A DNA stretch of 64,000 nt, taken from positions 62,001 to 126,000 of the forward strand of contig NZ_JAIFZS010000001.1 in NCBI RefSeq assembly GCF_019710635.1, written 5' to 3'. The notes under the pieces were generated by a model. The model searched no databases, was not told the DNA's origin, and saw nothing but the letters and a program-made list of their open reading frames with translations. Position numbers and translations under genes: made by a program. How positions within the stretch are numbered: the first letter of the stretch is position 1; the number at the start of each line of letters is the position of its first letter. This DNA comes from Mycolicibacterium xanthum (GTDB lineage Bacteria > Actinomycetota > Actinomycetes > Mycobacteriales > Mycobacteriaceae). Positions 26,460-34,751 of the stretch are shown piece by piece.

Positions 26460-28088
26460 ATGCCGGAGTGGACCATCGGCGACGTCGTCGACGCCATCGC
26501 CGACGCGGTCGGAGATCGCACGATGACGGTGTGCGGTGATCGCCGCACCACCTACGCGGAGATGGCGCAGCGCACCCGCCGGTTCGCCAACTTCCTGGCC
26601 GACCGTGGCTTCGGCGTGCACCGGGAACGCGACGAGCTGCAGAACTGGGAGTGCGGGCAGGACCGCATCGCCCTGATCATGTACAACGACCGCTACCCGG
26701 AGCTGGTGCTGGGCTGCCTGAAGGCACGCACCGTCCCGGTCAACGTCAACCACCACTACACGCCGCACGAAGTCGCCGACCTGCTCGACTACGTCAAACC
26801 GCGCGCGGTCGTCTACCACCGCGCACTCGGTGCGAAGTTCGCCGACGTGTTGCCGCCCGAGGGCGCGGAGCTGCTCATCGCGGTCGACGACGGCAGCGGC
26901 GCCGCCCCGCTGCCGGGATCGGTGGATCTGGATGACGCAGTGGCACAAGGCGATCCCGAGCGGCGGATCGTCGGATCGCCGGACGACCTGATCATGTACT
27001 GCACCGGCGGCACCACCGGCCGCCCCAAGGGCGTGCTGTGGCGGCAAAGCGACACCTACGTCTCGTCGATGGTGGGCGCCGACCACGACTCGGCCGCCGA
27101 CATCCATGACAAGGTGGCCCGCAACCAGGGTGCGCCGTGGTTCGCGGTGTCGCCGCTGATGCACGCCGCCGGGCTGTGGACGGTGTTCTCCGGGGCGCTG
27201 GCGGGCCTGCCGGTGGTGCTCTACGACGACCGGGGCCGGCTCGATCCGCAGCTCGTGTGGCAGACCGCCGAGCGGGAGAAGGTCGGCCTGATGACGATGG
27301 TCGGCGACGCCTACGCCGCCCCGCTGATCGAGGAGCTGCACCGTGCGGACTACGACCTGTCCTCGCTGTATGCGATCGGAACGGGCGGCGCGGCAACCAA
27401 TCCCAAACACGTCGGCGCGCTGTTGGAGAAGTTGCCGCAGCTGACGATCATCAACGGCTACGGGTCCTCGGAGACCGGGAACATGGGTTTCGGACACAAC
27501 CAGCGCGGGTCGCACCGCGACACCTTCGACCTGCGCGAAGGTGGAACCGTGTTGTCCGCGGACATGACGAGGTTCGTCACGCCCGGCGAGCCCGAGGTCG
27601 GCTGGGTGGTGCGCCGGGGCCGGATCCCGTTGGGTTACTTCGACGATGCCGAGGCCACCCGCACCACCTTCCCGGTCATCGACGGTGAGCGGGTGGTGGT
27701 CTCCGGGGACCGGGCCGCACTCGAGGCCGACGGCACGTTGCGGCTGTTCGGGCGGGACTCGCTGGTGGTCAACACCGGTGGTGAGAAGGTGTTCGTGGAG
27801 GAGGTCGAGGCCGTGCTGCGTGCGTACCCCGGTGTCGCCGACGCGCTGGTCGTCGGGCGCGACAGCGACCGGTGGGGCCAGGAACTGGTGGCGCTGGTCG
27901 AACTGCAGCACGGTGCGGAGGTGACGGCCGACGCCCTGCACGCCGCGTGTACCGAGGAGCTGGCGCGGTTCAAGGCGCCCAAGGAGTTCATCGTCGTCGA
28001 CAAGGTCCGCCGGCTCGGCAACGGCAAGGCCGACTACCGCTGGGCGAAGACCCGGGCGACGCGGAGCCCGGCGGAGAGCCGGTCATGA
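26460..28088 (+). CDS. Acyl-CoA synthetase (FadD19-like architecture)
   Basis: 542-residue AMP-forming acyl-CoA ligase. MYCTGGTTGRPKGV is the phosphate loop (about 180), INGYGSSETGNMGF the adenylate motif, and RLGNGKADYRWAK the C-terminal lysine motif. VNVNHHYTPHEVADLL and the CTGGTTG loop place it with the mycobacterial ligases that activate sterol side-chain and other bulky acids, a resemblance noted by eye only. The ATG lies 16 bases after the amidohydrolase with GGGAGGA upstream. The stop overlaps the next start by four bases. Confidence 0.9.
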   Translation: MPEWTIGDVVDAIADAVGDRTMTVCGDRRTTYAEMAQRTRRFANFLADRGFGVHRERDELQNWECGQDRIALIMYNDRYPELVLGCLKARTVPVNVNHHYTPHEVADLLDYVKPRAVVYHRALGAKFADVLPPEGAELLIAVDDGSGAAPLPGSVDLDDAVAQGDPERRIVGSPDDLIMYCTGGTTGRPKGVLWRQSDTYVSSMVGADHDSAADIHDKVARNQGAPWFAVSPLMHAAGLWTVFSGALAGLPVVLYDDRGRLDPQLVWQTAEREKVGLMTMVGDAYAAPLIEELHRADYDLSSLYAIGTGGAATNPKHVGALLEKLPQLTIINGYGSSETGNMGFGHNQRGSHRDTFDLREGGTVLSADMTRFVTPGEPEVGWVVRRGRIPLGYFDDAEATRTTFPVIDGERVVVSGDRAALEADGTLRLFGRDSLVVNTGGEKVFVEEVEAVLRAYPGVADALVVGRDSDRWGQELVALVELQHGAEVTADALHAACTEELARFKAPKEFIVVDKVRRLGNGKADYRWAKTRATRSPAESRS

Positions 28089-28948
28089 CCGCGACCCAGC
28101 GCCCCGGGGTGATTGATTGTCTGGTCAACGTCCATTTCGGCGAGACCGCCAAGCAGCCCGAGTTCATGCTCAAGGTGCGCGACGACTACTTCAAGGGTCC
28201 GCGGTCGCTCTACGACCCGGTCGAACTGCCCGCCCTGCTCGACGAGATGGACGAACACGGGGTGGCGCGCGCGATCCTGATGGACAACCTGGCCAAGCCG
28301 TCGGTCACCGCGCGCAAGTTCGTCGCCGCGCGGCCGGACCGGTTCTCGCTGGCGATGGGCGGGATCAACCTGCTGCGGCCGGTGCCGGCGCTGCGCGAGC
28401 TGGCCGCGCTGAGCGTCGACCTGCCCGTCACGTATGCCGTTGTCGGACCGAGCTTCTGGGGTGACGGTATGTACCCGCCCAGCGACGCCGTGTACTACCC
28501 GCTGTACGCCAAGTGCGCCGAACTGGAACTGCCGCTGTGCGTCAACACCGGCCTGCCCGGCCCGCCGATACCCGGCGAGGTGCAGAACCCGATCCACCTC
28601 GACCGGGTGTGCGTGCGGTTCCCCGAGCTCAAGCTGTGCATGATCCACGGCGCCGACCCGTGGTGGGACGTCGCGATCCGGCTGATGATCAAGTACGCCA
28701 ACCTGCGGCTGATGACGTCGGCGTGGTCACCCAAGCGACTGCCCGAGAGCCTGCTGCACTACATGCGCACCCGCGGCAAGAACAAGATCATCTTCGCGTC
28801 TGACTGGCCGGTGCTACGGCAGAGCCGGGTCGTTCCCGAGGCGCAGGCCCTGGATCTGCCCGTCGACATGCTGGACAACTACCTCTACAACAACGCGGAC
28901 GAGTTCTTCTTCGGCGGCGGCCGGCAGCAGAAAGGATCAGCCCTCTGA
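28085..28948 (+). CDS. Amidohydrolase-2 family protein with altered metal site
   Basis: 287-residue member of the same amidohydrolase family, much shorter than the one two genes upstream. IDCLVNVHFGE stands at the first metal motif. The middle motif that is usually a His reads CVNTGLPGPP. LCMIHGADPWW and IIFASDWPVLRQ retain the later His and Asp. The missing middle His suggests either a changed metal ligand set or a non-catalytic partner of the larger paralogue. ATG overlaps the ligase stop by four bases, and the end overlaps the next start by one base. Confidence 0.8.
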   Translation: MTATQRPGVIDCLVNVHFGETAKQPEFMLKVRDDYFKGPRSLYDPVELPALLDEMDEHGVARAILMDNLAKPSVTARKFVAARPDRFSLAMGGINLLRPVPALRELAALSVDLPVTYAVVGPSFWGDGMYPPSDAVYYPLYAKCAELELPLCVNTGLPGPPIPGEVQNPIHLDRVCVRFPELKLCMIHGADPWWDVAIRLMIKYANLRLMTSAWSPKRLPESLLHYMRTRGKNKIIFASDWPVLRQSRVVPEAQALDLPVDMLDNYLYNNADEFFFGGGRQQKGSAL

Positions 28949-29991
28949 TGGACCGGTATGAACTACGCAGGCTCGACTACAGCCTGTCCGAGGACCACCA
29001 GGCCCTGCAGGCGGCCTGCCGGGACTTCTTCTCGACCCACTGTTCGATCGAGACGGTGCGGGCCGCCGAGGAGTCCGGGTTCGACAAGAACCTGTGGGAA
29101 CGCCTGTGCGCGATGGGCGCCACCACGATGGCTCTGCCGGAGTCGGCCGGCGGCGACGGCGCGACGCTGGTCGATCTCACGCTGGTGGCCGAGGAGATCG
29201 GCCGGTCCCTGGCTCCCGTTCCGTGGATCGACCATGTGTGCGCCGCGCGACTGCTAGCCCGCCTCGGTGGAATCGAGCCGGATGTGGTCAACGGGACCAA
29301 GGTCGTCGCGCTCGATCCGCAACAGGGCATGGCGTCGTCGGGCGCACGGCTCATCCCCGCCGGATCCATCGCAGACCAGGTGATCGTCCGCGACGGCGAC
29401 CAGGTGGTCGAGCTGACGTTCGCCACCAGGCCCGCGCGGGTGGACAACATCGGCAAGCTCCCGATGGCGTGGGTCGACCCGGCCGGCGCCGACACCCGTA
29501 CCGTGCTGGCCGAGGGTCCGGGTGCGCTCGCCGAATACCAACGGGCACTGGATGAATGGCGATTGCTCACCGGCGCGGCCCTGGTCGGCCTCGTCGAGGA
29601 GACGATGACCATCGCGGCCGAGTTCGCCAAGACGCGTTATACCCTCGGCGTGCCGATCTCCACGCTCCAGGCCATCTCGCACCCGCTGGCCAACATCGCG
29701 ATCACCGTGCAGGGCGGGCGAAACCTGGCCCGGCGGGCGGCGTGGTTCCTGGACAACGAACCCGACGAGCGGCCCGAGCTGGCGCCGTCGGTGTTCGTGT
29801 TCATGGCCGAGGAGGCGGCGCGGGCGGCGACCATGGCCGTGCACGTGCAGGGCGGGCTGGGTGTATCTGCAGAGGCCGCCGCCACCGCCTACCTGGTGCG
29901 CGCGCGGGGGTGGGCGATCGCCGGCGGTGACCCGGGGGCGACCGCCACACACATCGCCGAACTCGTCGCCGCGCGGGAAGGACGGAGCTGA
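28948..29991 (+). CDS. Acyl-CoA dehydrogenase, short subunit
   Basis: 347-residue acyl-CoA dehydrogenase homologue, about 40 residues shorter than the norm. It lacks the clear central TEPGxGSD loop, keeping only a degenerate region, but retains MAVHVQGGLGVSAEAAATAYLVRARGW near the end. Short, divergent FadE proteins paired with a full-length neighbour form alpha2beta2 enzymes in mycobacterial steroid catabolism (the FadE28-FadE29 type). With the 394-residue gene three bases downstream this is the likely arrangement here. The start TGATG is coupled to the amidohydrolase. Confidence 0.85.
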   Translation: MDRYELRRLDYSLSEDHQALQAACRDFFSTHCSIETVRAAEESGFDKNLWERLCAMGATTMALPESAGGDGATLVDLTLVAEEIGRSLAPVPWIDHVCAARLLARLGGIEPDVVNGTKVVALDPQQGMASSGARLIPAGSIADQVIVRDGDQVVELTFATRPARVDNIGKLPMAWVDPAGADTRTVLAEGPGALAEYQRALDEWRLLTGAALVGLVEETMTIAAEFAKTRYTLGVPISTLQAISHPLANIAITVQGGRNLARRAAWFLDNEPDERPELAPSVFVFMAEEAARAATMAVHVQGGLGVSAEAAATAYLVRARGWAIAGGDPGATATHIAELVAAREGRS

Positions 29992-29994
29992 GCC

Positions 29995-31179
29995 ATGGAC
30001 TTCTCCCGGGTCGAACTGTCCGACGACGACCAGAAGTTCCTCGACGAGGTGCGTGGCTTCCTCGGCGAGTTGGTGACCGACGAGGTGATTCAACGTGACC
30101 GGGAGACCGGTGACAACTTCGACGAGGGCGTGCATCTCGCGCTGGGCGCGGCCGGATACCTCGAGCGCGAGTGGAGGCCCGGCTCCGCACAGGCGTTCAC
30201 CCGGGTGCAGCGCCGGATCTGGGAGCTGGAAAAACGCCGCGCCCACGTGCCGTGGGTGACGTCGGGAACCACGGCGATGATCGCCCGGTCGGTGGAGAAG
30301 TTCGCCAGCCCGGAGCTGCGCGACGAGGTGCTGCCGGGGGTGTACAGCGGCCACGTCCGGTTGTGCCTGGGCTACACCGAGCCCGAGGGCGGCTCCGACG
30401 TCGCCACCTGCAAGACCCGCGCGGTGCGGGACGGCGACGGCTGGGTGATCAATGGCTCGAAGATGTTCACCACCGGCGCGCACAACTGCCAGTACGTCTT
30501 CCTGATCACCAACACCGATCCGACCGCCCGGAAACACAAGAGCCTGACCATGTTCCTGGTCCCGCTCGATTCGCCGGGCGTGGAGATCCAGGGCATTCGC
30601 ACGGTGGACGGTGACCGCACCAACATCGTGTACTACAGCGACGTGCGGGTCGACGACCGATACCGGTTGGGCGAGGTCAACGACGGATGGACGGTGGTGC
30701 GCGAACCCCTCAACGCCGAACACGGAGCGGTCGACTCCGCCGACGACGGTCTGCAGGACGTGGCGATCATGATGCACCAGGCCGGCTTCATGGCGACCGC
30801 GGTGGACAAGGCCGCGGAACGGTCGACGATCCCGGATCCCAACGGGCGCAGGCTCATCGATGACGGTTCGGTCGCCTACCGGCTGGGTCGCAGCGTCGCA
30901 CGGCTGGAGGCGTCGCTGTCGGCGCCGAACATCTTCGGCCGGGTCGCGATCGCGCAGACCATGCGTGACATCTCTCCGGACCTGATGGACCTGCTCGGCG
31001 CCGCGTCCGCGCTGCCGGTGGGCGCCGACGGAGCCGCCGACGACGGGGCCACGGAGTACGTCTACCGATTCGCTCCGCTGGTCGGCATCTACGGCGGAAC
31101 CCTGGAGGTGTTCCGCAACATGATCGCCCAGTACGTGCTCGGTCTGGGCAAGCCCAGCTACTCACCCGCCAAGAGGTAG
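29995..31179 (+). CDS. Acyl-CoA dehydrogenase, long subunit
   Basis: 394-residue acyl-CoA dehydrogenase. LGYTEPEGGSDVATCKTRA is the central FAD/substrate loop, WVINGSKMFTTGAHNCQYVF the following strand, and YGGTLEVFRNMIAQYVLGL replaces the usual GTSEIQ at the C-terminus. That variant is frequent in heteromeric actinobacterial FadE proteins. It is the last gene of the six-gene operon, adjacent to the short subunit, so the pair probably form one enzyme for a bulky or cyclic acyl-CoA. Its stop codon lies inside the palindrome at 31177-31233. Confidence 0.88.
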   Translation: MDFSRVELSDDDQKFLDEVRGFLGELVTDEVIQRDRETGDNFDEGVHLALGAAGYLEREWRPGSAQAFTRVQRRIWELEKRRAHVPWVTSGTTAMIARSVEKFASPELRDEVLPGVYSGHVRLCLGYTEPEGGSDVATCKTRAVRDGDGWVINGSKMFTTGAHNCQYVFLITNTDPTARKHKSLTMFLVPLDSPGVEIQGIRTVDGDRTNIVYYSDVRVDDRYRLGEVNDGWTVVREPLNAEHGAVDSADDGLQDVAIMMHQAGFMATAVDKAAERSTIPDPNGRRLIDDGSVAYRLGRSVARLEASLSAPNIFGRVAIAQTMRDISPDLMDLLGAASALPVGADGAADDGATEYVYRFAPLVGIYGGTLEVFRNMIAQYVLGLGKPSYSPAKR

Positions 31180-31233
31180 CGATTTCGGTGTAGTTCGTCA
31201 CGCGGAAGGTGACGAACTACACCGAAATCGCTA
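31177..31233. terminator. Perfect 25-bp palindrome shared by convergent stops
   Basis: Arms 31177-31201 and 31209-31233 are exact reverse complements around a 7-base loop. The outer three bases of each arm are the stop codons of the flanking convergent genes (TAG on both strands). It is the best copy of the GATTTCGGTGTAGTT element, also seen at 54344-54392 and degenerate at 9298. A bidirectional terminator is the likely function. Confidence 0.85.
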
Positions 31234-32376
31234 GGTGGTGAGGACCGTGGCGCCCGCGGTCCCCGGCGCACCGTAGAGCTGGGCGAAGCCCACCTTCGGC
31301 TCGCCGGGGATCTGCCGATCGCCGGCCTGACCACGCAGTTGCCGGACGATCTCGTGGACCTGCCGCAGCCCGGAGGCGCCGATCGGTTCGCCGTTGGCCA
31401 GCAGCCCGCCGTCGGTGTTGACCGGCATCGACCCGCCGATCTCGGTGGCTCCGTCGGCGATCAGCTTCTCCTGGTCGCCGTCGGCGCAGAAGCCGGCCTC
31501 GGCCATGTGGATGATCTCGGCGCCGGCGTCGGTGTCCTGCAGCTGGATCACATCGACGTCCGACGGCTCGACACCGGCCTTCTCGAACGCCGCCCGCGAC
31601 GCGTAGACGGTGGGAGAGACGTCCTCATCGACCGGTGCGAACGTCGTGTTGACCTCGTAGGCACCGTATCTGCGGGTGCGCACCTCCACCGCGCGCACGA
31701 ACACGGGCTTGTCGGTGTAACGGTGGGCCAGGTCGGCGCGGCACATCACCACCGCCGCGGCGCCCTCGTCCGGCGAGCAGAACATGTACTGCGTCAACGG
31801 GTAGTTCAGCATCGGCGAGTCGAGAACGGCCTCCTCGCTCATCGGCTTGCGCCGGAACGCATTCGGGTTCAATGCACCGTTGCGCAGGTTCTTCGTCACC
31901 ACCCTGGCCAGGGTCTGGTGGCTGATGCCGTGCTCGTGCAGGTACCGGTTGGCCTTCATGCCGAAGAACTGGGTGGTCAGGTACTGGCCGTTCTCGGCGT
32001 ACCAACTCGGCATCCCGACCAGACCGGGATCCTCGGTGAACGCCCCGCGGGGATGCTTGTCCATGCCGACGGCGATGCCGATGTCGTAGTCACCCAACCG
32101 GATTCCGTCCGCACACGCCTTGGTGGCGCTGGCCGCGGTGGCGCACGCGTTGAACACGTTGGTGAACGGGATGCCGGACAGGCCGACCATGCCGACGATG
32201 GCGTCCGGGTTGGCGACCGTCCAGCTGCCGCCGACGCCGAACTGGATGTCGGTCCAACTCACCCCGGCATCGGCGACGGCGGCGGTGATGGCGTCCACGC
32301 CCATCTGCATCGCCGTCTTGCCCTCGAACCTGCCGAACGGGTGCAGGCCCACACCGATGATCGCGACGTCGTGCAT
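31231..32376 (-). CDS. Thiolase-like protein (SCP-x/Ltp type), degenerate active site
   Basis: 381-residue thiolase-fold protein. The first-half Cys is kept (NACATAAS, Cys78). The catalytic His motif GHPxGASG reads ANGEPIGASG with Glu330, the NEAF motif reads LQDTDAGAE, and the second Cys motif reads LYGAPGTAG. Such changes are typical of the lipid-transfer-protein branch, in which Ltp2 acts as a retro-aldolase with a DUF35 partner; no DUF35 gene is nearby. It may be an aldolase or a condensing enzyme rather than a thiolase. An operator lies 55 bases upstream. Confidence 0.82.
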   Translation of the reverse strand: MHDVAIIGVGLHPFGRFEGKTAMQMGVDAITAAVADAGVSWTDIQFGVGGSWTVANPDAIVGMVGLSGIPFTNVFNACATAASATKACADGIRLGDYDIGIAVGMDKHPRGAFTEDPGLVGMPSWYAENGQYLTTQFFGMKANRYLHEHGISHQTLARVVTKNLRNGALNPNAFRRKPMSEEAVLDSPMLNYPLTQYMFCSPDEGAAAVVMCRADLAHRYTDKPVFVRAVEVRTRRYGAYEVNTTFAPVDEDVSPTVYASRAAFEKAGVEPSDVDVIQLQDTDAGAEIIHMAEAGFCADGDQEKLIADGATEIGGSMPVNTDGGLLANGEPIGASGLRQVHEIVRQLRGQAGDRQIPGEPKVGFAQLYGAPGTAGATVLTT

Positions 32377-32431
32377 GGTGGAAGGTCCTTTCGGGTCACA
32401 CCGCCGTCCGGTCCGATCACCGACGACGAAC

Positions 32432-32452
32432 CAACCGTAAATCTTACGGTAA
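32432..32452. promoter_or_regulatory. TTACYGTAA-type operator, copy 4
   Basis: CAACCGTAA (32432-32440), ATC, TTACGGTAA (32444-32452): the right half is perfect and the left matches at 7 of 9. It lies 55 bases upstream of the minus-strand thiolase-like gene. Its right half includes the stop codon of the VapC gene (32444-32446), so a regulon site is embedded in the toxin gene's end. Confidence 0.72.
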
Positions 32453-32908
32453 AGGCTGCGGTGGGGGAATCTGCGGGGCGGTCAATCCTTCCGCTGCGGC
32501 GGCGGTGTTGAGCGCACGGTCGAACGCGAGGAATTGGACACCGTCAGGCACCGCGTCGGCGACTGCCAGCGCACTCGCGAGCTGAACTGCATCGAATGCT
32601 CGAAGCCCGTGAACACCCACCAGGTGGGCGGCAGCATCGATGAGCCCGGCAGTGACCGCGATGACAGAGAATCGTGGCGGTGTTCCGATGTCGCCGAAGT
32701 AGTCCGCTTCGAATTCGGCAACGAGGATCGCGACGTGTGATGCGGCGATTTCATCGGCGCGATGCTTGCGCCACAGCGCCGCGGGCACCTCGACTCGGGC
32801 CAGCTGACTTACCAGCAGAGGCGACAGCGTTCTGACACCGTCCGCATCCTGCTCGTCGGCGTAGAGCTTGACCAGCGCGGAAGAGTCGGCAAAAACGCCG
32901 GCGCTCAA
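32444..32908 (-). CDS. vapC: PIN-domain ribonuclease toxin, VapC family
   Basis: 154-residue PIN-domain protein. Acidic metal-site residues are visible: Asp8 in FADSSALVK, Glu in RVEVPAALWR, Asp in LRAFDAVQLASAL, and Asp in FLAFDRALN. The active site therefore looks complete. VapC toxins are Mg-dependent RNases cutting tRNA or rRNA. It overlaps its antitoxin by four bases. At 154 residues it is slightly longer than most because of a proline-rich tail (PQIPPPQPLP), which runs into the operator of the next gene. Confidence 0.85.
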   Translation of the reverse strand: MSAGVFADSSALVKLYADEQDADGVRTLSPLLVSQLARVEVPAALWRKHRADEIAASHVAILVAEFEADYFGDIGTPPRFSVIAVTAGLIDAAAHLVGVHGLRAFDAVQLASALAVADAVPDGVQFLAFDRALNTAAAAEGLTAPQIPPPQPLP

Positions 32909-33201
32909 CCTCTTTCACGTACGACGAGGTCGGACAACGGGGTGCCCTGCCCGGCGGCTTTCCGCGCACGTGCCACGGCAGCGCGATCCGGCCGGGAGCG
33001 CCGGCGCCCGGGTTCGGCCAGCAGCCCGGCCAGCGCGAGGCGCTCACGGAGCCGGTCGACATCATCCCCGGCGAATGCGGGGTCCGTCGCAGCCTGAGCC
33101 AATCGGGTGAGGTACTCGTTCACGCTGCAGCCATGTCGTGATGCCACCTGGCGTATCCGCTCGACAAGCTCGTCGGGAGCACGCCATGTCACCTGAGTCA
33201 T
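32905..33201 (-). CDS. vapB: Ribbon-helix-helix antitoxin, VapB family
   Basis: 98-residue antitoxin. An N-terminal ribbon-helix-helix (TQVTWRAPDELVERIRQVA, then GCSVNEYLTRLAQAA) would bind DNA as a dimer, and a basic C-terminal part (RRRSRPDRAAVARARKAAG) would wrap the toxin. The four-base overlap with VapC is standard for such pairs. A direct repeat just upstream is the likely autoregulatory operator. It is a self-contained module that interrupts the catabolic genes and is plausibly acquired. Confidence 0.85.
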   Translation of the reverse strand: MTQVTWRAPDELVERIRQVASRHGCSVNEYLTRLAQAATDPAFAGDDVDRLRERLALAGLLAEPGRRRSRPDRAAVARARKAAGQGTPLSDLVVRERG

Positions 33202-33205
33202 GCAT

Positions 33206-33225
33206 GCATGCTAGCAGGCATGCTA
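33206..33225. promoter_or_regulatory. Direct-repeat operator of the VapBC pair
   Basis: GCATGCTA occurs at 33206-33213 and again at 33218-33225, 12 bases apart, about 5-24 bases upstream of the antitoxin ATG. TAGCA-GGCA-TGCTA inside it is also inverted. Repeats this close to the start are typical binding sites for a VapB dimer. A short transcript leader or leaderless start would follow. Confidence 0.55.
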
Positions 33226-33437
33226 CGAGACGAGCCGCACGGTCGGCCGCCGCACAGAGGGGCCTTGCACGGCCGCGAGCGTCGGCATCTCCCAGAAGGT
33301 TCCACCGGGATTGTGTGTTCACGGTCGACGACGTTGGCGCCGGCCCCGGTCGGTGGCCGGGGTCGAGCGCCCCGATCCGCAGGGCACAAGGTCCGCGTGC
33401 CGGCCGGGGGCCTGACATACCCGAAGACGGCAGCGGG

Positions 33438-34742
33438 TCAGTCAGTGGCGGCCGGAAGGCGCGGGCGGACGGTCACCAGGACCGCGCCGACGCCGAACAG
33501 CACGGCCGCGGTCACCGGGAACCGTCCGCCCGGGGCGAATCCGTTGGCCGAGACCAGCCCGAGCGCCAGCGCGCAGGACGCCGTTCCGACGTACAGCAGC
33601 GTCTCGGCAAGAACCGGCGGCACCGGCACGGTGAACGTCGGCAGCGGAGCGGCGAACACCCGGCGCTGCCAGAACAGCAGGCTCAACAATGCCGCGGCCA
33701 CCACCATCAGCACCACTTCCCACTCCAGGCGGGCCAGCCACCACGCTCCCGACCCCATCGAGGGCTGCGGCAACAACCCGGTCGGATACCCGACCAGCGT
33801 CACGACGATGACGGGCAGCATGTGCCACAGGTACAGCGCCATCACGTTGTCGTTGGCCACCGAGACCACCCGCGGCCACACCCCGCGCGCGAGCACCCGG
33901 TTCACCGCGGGCACGATCGCGAACAGCACCCCGATCTGTACCAGCGCCAGCGCGAGCAGAGCCACCGACGGCGGAGCGCTGTTCTCCACCTGGACACCGG
34001 GAACCCCGATCATCGCGACCGGATAGGGGCCCCAGGTCACCAGCACGGGCAGCGCCGCGGCGCCGACGGCGGCCATCGTCAGCAGCAGCCGCCTGCCCAG
34101 CAGCCCGCCGTGCCAGGCGATCCCGAGTTGGTAGATCGCCGCCCAACAGAACAGGTAGTTGAGCATCCGGATCTCGGCGAACCCAGTGGCGATGCCCACC
34201 ACGTCCACCACGACGACGCCCGCCCCCAGTACCGCGGGCACCGCGAGCCCGAAGCGCCGGTGCGCGGCCAGTGCGATCGGTGTCAGCGCGACCACCATCA
34301 GGTAGACGCCCAGGAACCACAGGTGCATCGCGACCGCCCAGCCGCCCAGCTCCAACACCTGCCCCTCGATGCCGGCCAGCACCAGCACGCCCAAAACGGT
34401 GAGTACGAACACCGCATACACCGCGGTCGGTCCCAGCGTGCGCGTCACCCGGTGCCGGATCCGGTCCTGGCGTGAGGACCGGCCCTCGGCGTCGCGGCGG
34501 GTCCAGGACACTGCGCCGGCATAGCCGGCCACCGCGAAGAACACCGGGACCACCTGGAAGAACCAGGTGATCCACTGTGTCCACGGCATCAGCACCAGGG
34601 GGTTGTCCCGGCCGAACGCGCCGTCGCGGTAGGTCATAACCGACAGCAGCCAGTGCCCGATGACGACGATCACCACCGCCGCAGACCGGTAGAGGTCCAG
34701 CGCGCGTTCGCGCTGCGGTGCCGGGGCCGGCCTGTCGTTCAT
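33438..34742 (-). CDS. Membrane acyltransferase, acyltransferase-3 family
   Basis: 434-residue integral membrane protein with about ten hydrophobic segments. The family start RERALDLYRSAAVVIVVIGHWLL contains the His-containing first helix, and PVFFAVAGY and MHLWFLGVYL carry the usual conserved positions. Such proteins acetylate or acylate sugars, lipids or peptidoglycan at the membrane. The gene lies 9 bases after the thioesterase gene in the same direction, so it may share its transcript. Its link to the degradation genes is unclear. The 236 bases between it and the VapB gene show no gene. Confidence 0.8.
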   Translation of the reverse strand: MNDRPAPAPQRERALDLYRSAAVVIVVIGHWLLSVMTYRDGAFGRDNPLVLMPWTQWITWFFQVVPVFFAVAGYAGAVSWTRRDAEGRSSRQDRIRHRVTRTLGPTAVYAVFVLTVLGVLVLAGIEGQVLELGGWAVAMHLWFLGVYLMVVALTPIALAAHRRFGLAVPAVLGAGVVVVDVVGIATGFAEIRMLNYLFCWAAIYQLGIAWHGGLLGRRLLLTMAAVGAAALPVLVTWGPYPVAMIGVPGVQVENSAPPSVALLALALVQIGVLFAIVPAVNRVLARGVWPRVVSVANDNVMALYLWHMLPVIVVTLVGYPTGLLPQPSMGSGAWWLARLEWEVVLMVVAAALLSLLFWQRRVFAAPLPTFTVPVPPVLAETLLYVGTASCALALGLVSANGFAPGGRFPVTAAVLFGVGAVLVTVRPRLPAATD

Positions 34743-34751
34743 GTCGTTGCC

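Noticed and set aside
33202..33437. Search for a small gene between VapB and the acyltransferase.
   Set aside because: Frames are open on both strands because of high GC, but none has a ribosome site or motif.
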